Origin: an uncultured Bacillaceae bacterium | GTDB taxonomy: Bacteria > Bacillota > Bacilli > Bacillales > Caldibacillaceae | Assembly (NCBI GenBank): GCA_937951955.1 | Contig: CALGAD010000108.1 | Coordinates: 1-64,000 of the forward strand | Reading direction: 5' to 3' | DNA: 64,000 nt | In this document: positions 61,392 through 64,000 of the stretch, one piece after another | Numbering within the stretch: the first letter of the stretch is position 1 | Layout of the letters: the number at the start of each line of letters is the position of its first letter | The notes under the pieces: generated by a model | Seen by the model: only the letters and a program-made list of their open reading frames with translations | What the model was told of the DNA's origin: nothing | The model's database searches: none | Program-made: the position numbers and the translations under genes

Positions 61392-63776
61392 ATGGGGACT
61401 TTCGCCTGGGAGTTTCAACCGGAGGCCAATGCGCAAGCGATTGTGCAGGGCGAAAATTTCCGTTTCACCGTATTAACGGAATCACTACTTCGTCTCGAGT
61501 ATAGTGAAGATGGGGTTTTTGAAGACCGGGCTACCCAGTCGATCTGGAATCGCCGGTTTCCGGTACCAAAGTTTACAGTAAATCGGTCTGAAAAGATGCT
61601 CGAAATCGTAACGGACCATTTCCATCTTTATTATACGTACGGCCCGTTTACAAAATATTCGTTATGGATTGATGTGAAAAATAATTACAGCCTATATGCT
61701 AATCGCTGGTACTTTGGTGAAAAAATAGAAACATTAAAGGGAACGGTGCGTACCCTCGACTTTATCGATGGAGCGGTGGAACTGGAAGACGGGATCCAAG
61801 CGAAAAACGGTTATGCGGTACTGGATGATTCCGCATCGAACGTGTTAAGCGATGAAGAAACGGTTCGGCCGCGGGAGCGAAAGCAAATTGACTTATATTT
61901 TTTTGCCCATGGCCGGGATTATAAAAAGGGCTTGCGTGACTTTTTCCAGTTAACCGGAAGACCGCCGCTATTGCCCCGCTATACATTAGGAAACTGGTGG
62001 AGCCGGTTTTGGAAATACGATGAAAAAGAATATATGGAATTAATGGATCGCTTTGCAGCGGAGAACATTCCTATAGCGGTTGCCGTCATCGATATGGACT
62101 GGCATCTCGTCGATATTCCCGCCAAATACGGGAGCGGCTGGACCGGTTATACGTGGAATCGCATGCTGTTTCCGGACCCCGAGCGGTTTTTACAATGGTT
62201 AAAAAAACGGGGACTCTACATCACGCTAAATGTCCACCCGGCAGATGGGGTGAGACCCCATGAAGAGATGTATGAAGAAATGGCCAAAGAATTAGGGATT
62301 GATTACGAAAACGAAGAACCGATTCCGTTTGATTTGACCGATAATGATTTTCGTGAGGCCTATTTTATACATCTTCATCATCCCCAGGAAAAAATCGGTG
62401 TCGATTTCTGGTGGATTGACTGGCAGCAAGGTTCTGTCAGCCGTATGAAAAATCTGGACCCGCTCTGGCTGTTAAACCATTACCATAGCCTGGATATGCT
62501 GAAACGCAAAAAACGTCCCGTGATCTTGTCGCGTTATGCCGGTGTCGGCAGCCATCGCTATCCGATCGGTTTTTCCGGGGATGCGATTATTTCATGGGAG
62601 TCATTACGATTCCAGCCGTATTTTACCGCGACTGCCACGAATATCGGCTATACGTGGTGGAGTCATGATATCGGCGGGCATTTTGGCGGCAAACGGGATG
62701 ATGAACTCGCTTTACGCTGGGTTCAGTTCGGTGTCTTTAGCCCGATTATGCGCCTGCATAGTTCTAAAAATCCTTTTTCCGGTAAAGAACCGTGGAATTT
62801 CCCGTCCCACATAGCCGATATATATGGTGAGTTTATGCGCCTGCGCCATGCGTTCATTCCGTATTTATACACGATGAACTGGCGCACGAGTGAAAAGGCT
62901 GAACCGCTCATTCAGCCGCTCTATTACGAATATCCTCATCAGGAAGAAGCATATGAAGTCCCGAACGAATACTTTTTCGGTAGTGAATTGATCGTTGCTC
63001 CGATTACGGAGCCTGTTCATTCCGAATTACAGCTCGCATCTTGTGACATTTGGCTCCCGGAAGGAACTTGGTTCGACTTCTTCACCGGCCGTGCCTATAC
63101 GGGTAATAAAAAGGTGCGCATGTTCCGCGGGCTCGACGCTATCCCTGTTTTAGCGAAGGAAGGGGCGATCGTTCCTCTTGCGGACCTTACAGCAGGAGAA
63201 AACGGGGTGACAAATCCAAAACATTTCGAAGTGCATATTTTCCCTGGAACCAATAACCGTTTCGAGCTTTATGAAGATGACGGGATTTCCCTCGATTTTA
63301 AAAAAGGAAAGCATGCGATTACGAATATCCTCTGGGATTGGGATAAGAGTACGTTTATCATCGAGGCAGCGACAGGCGATCGCTCCTTTCTACCCGAAGT
63401 CCGTCACTGGAAATTACATTTCCGCGGCGTCCGCCCTGTAAATAAGGTTCAGATTCGTGTAGATGGCAAGGTAGTGGAAGGGACGCTTGCCTATGATGAA
63501 AAAAGTGCAACGTTAACCGTTGTAGTAACCGGCGTGCCAAGTGCTGCGAATCTTGCGATTTTGTTTACCGAAGGAATCGAACAAAAGGAATGGAGCGATG
63601 ATCGCGAACGCGTCTTTAATCTGCTGCAAAAGGCACAGATTTCCTATGCGATAAAGGAAAAGATATATCAAGTGGTAACCAAGCACACGGACAAATTTGC
63701 TATTATTACCGAACTGCGTATGCTGGATATCGACATGGATTTACTCGATGCGCTCATTGAACAATTGCTCGATTAA
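61392..63776 (+). CDS. GH31 alpha-glucosidase, intracellular
   Basis: A 794-residue glycoside hydrolase: N-terminal beta-sandwich (about 1-220), (beta/alpha)8 barrel (220-570) and C-terminal beta domains. The nucleophile is Asp 343 in FWWIDWQQGS and the likely acid/base Asp 397 in FSGDAIISWESL; WWSHDIGGHFGG follows. No signal peptide, so it acts on imported alpha-glucosides. A helical tail of about 75 residues after ~720 (ERVFNLLQKAQISYAIKEKI) is unusual. Start ATG at 61392, seven bases past AAGGAGG; an in-frame stretch upstream overlaps the DUF624 gene. Confidence 0.92.
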   Translation: MGTFAWEFQPEANAQAIVQGENFRFTVLTESLLRLEYSEDGVFEDRATQSIWNRRFPVPKFTVNRSEKMLEIVTDHFHLYYTYGPFTKYSLWIDVKNNYSLYANRWYFGEKIETLKGTVRTLDFIDGAVELEDGIQAKNGYAVLDDSASNVLSDEETVRPRERKQIDLYFFAHGRDYKKGLRDFFQLTGRPPLLPRYTLGNWWSRFWKYDEKEYMELMDRFAAENIPIAVAVIDMDWHLVDIPAKYGSGWTGYTWNRMLFPDPERFLQWLKKRGLYITLNVHPADGVRPHEEMYEEMAKELGIDYENEEPIPFDLTDNDFREAYFIHLHHPQEKIGVDFWWIDWQQGSVSRMKNLDPLWLLNHYHSLDMLKRKKRPVILSRYAGVGSHRYPIGFSGDAIISWESLRFQPYFTATATNIGYTWWSHDIGGHFGGKRDDELALRWVQFGVFSPIMRLHSSKNPFSGKEPWNFPSHIADIYGEFMRLRHAFIPYLYTMNWRTSEKAEPLIQPLYYEYPHQEEAYEVPNEYFFGSELIVAPITEPVHSELQLASCDIWLPEGTWFDFFTGRAYTGNKKVRMFRGLDAIPVLAKEGAIVPLADLTAGENGVTNPKHFEVHIFPGTNNRFELYEDDGISLDFKKGKHAITNILWDWDKSTFIIEAATGDRSFLPEVRHWKLHFRGVRPVNKVQIRVDGKVVEGTLAYDEKSATLTVVVTGVPSAANLAILFTEGIEQKEWSDDRERVFNLLQKAQISYAIKEKIYQVVTKHTDKFAIITELRMLDIDMDLLDALIEQLLD

Positions 63777-63782
63777 CCATTG

Positions 63783-63811
63783 AACCCGCTCCGAAAAAAG
63801 GGGCGGGTTTT
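63783..63811 (+). terminator. Terminator of the GH31 gene
   Basis: AACCCGCTCC pairs with GGGGCGGGTT (one mismatch), followed by TTTGG. The short T run makes it moderately strong. Confidence 0.7.
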
Positions 63812-63938
63812 GGTCTAGCATTTTATTTACTGCTACCTTTTATAAGAAAAAGTCGCATGAACGGGTGAATTTTTGTAAAATAATGATAGGAAAGAAGGGA
63901 ATCGGGCTCCTTGACCCGATGCCGAGTGAGGTGAAAAC

Positions 63939-64000
63939 ATGGAAATTTCATACCAAACGATTTTACGGAAAATGGAAGAAAAGCTTGCCGAAGCAAAACG
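63939..64000 (+). CDS. Partial gene at the window edge, YwdI/DUF5327-like
   Basis: Only the first 20 residues are present (beginning MEISYQTILRKMEEKLAEAK). GAGGTG lies upstream of the ATG. The charged helical start resembles small DUF5327 (YwdI) proteins of Bacilli; the rest is outside the window, so the call is tentative. Confidence 0.5.
   Translation, partial: MEISYQTILRKMEEKLAEAK

Overview
The window reads as chromosomal DNA of a low-GC Gram-positive bacterium of the Bacillaceae type. The support is strong AGGAGG ribosome binding sites, frequent TTG and GTG starts, short lipoprotein signals, hairpin-plus-T terminators, and gene families typical of that group (an FbpB-type small protein, YkoS/YkoT-like and TcyP-like proteins, PyrR-type attenuation, an app-type peptide operon). 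No rRNA, tRNA, prophage or CRISPR array was seen. The species cannot be named from the sequence alone.

Layout. 0-2 kb: two flavin oxidoreductases (one with a small partner gene) facing away from each other. 2.3-8.4 kb: an appDFABC-type oligopeptide ABC operon with a clear sigma-A promoter. 8.4-10.5 kb: a membrane-anchored GDPD phosphodiesterase and a CatE-like dioxygenase with a palindromic operator at its start site. 10.7-14.5 kb: thrR-hom-thrC-thrB threonine biosynthesis. 15.2-21.3 kb: a second peptide transporter, oppABCDF. 21.3-27.2 kb (minus strand): a five-gene operon behind a cobalamin riboswitch, made of an ECF S component, a fused double ATPase, a T component, a DUF4430 lipoprotein and a 571-residue surface protein with two DUF4430 domains plus a prenyltransferase-like alpha/alpha repeat region. 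27-33 kb: an LtaS-family enzyme, a PyrR-regulated uracil permease, peptidase T and a GT8 glycosyltransferase. 33-40 kb: an ABC exporter, a TcyP-like cystine symporter and a YkoT/YkoS-like glycosyl transfer pair. 40-47 kb: a CNNM/CorC-type membrane protein, a CoA-transferase with an adjacent LytTR regulator, and kbl-tdh for threonine breakdown. 47-54 kb: a GntR / DUF1648 / CPBP-protease cassette, an FbpB-type small gene, an M42 peptidase, a GNAT and pdxK, with two identical 122-bp mobile repeats. 54-64 kb: an alpha-glucoside utilisation locus (AraC regulator, GH65 phosphorylase, sugar ABC importer, DUF624 protein, GH31 alpha-glucosidase).

The most interesting unit is the riboswitch-controlled operon. 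It combines a dedicated ECF importer with surface proteins made of the same two domain classes as animal intrinsic factor and transcobalamin, but in the opposite order. I infer a Gram-positive vitamin B12 capture-and-import system. The riboswitch and domain patterns are visible in the sequence; the binding role is inference.

Two other signals are not explained by genes. First, two intergenic tracts (about 36.80-36.99 kb and 52.56-52.72 kb) carry short quasi-palindromic motifs repeating every 21 bp, that is every two helical turns. Second, a 122-bp element occurs as two perfectly identical inverted copies, each with its hairpin end next to the stop codon of a neighbouring gene, so it may act as a portable terminator.
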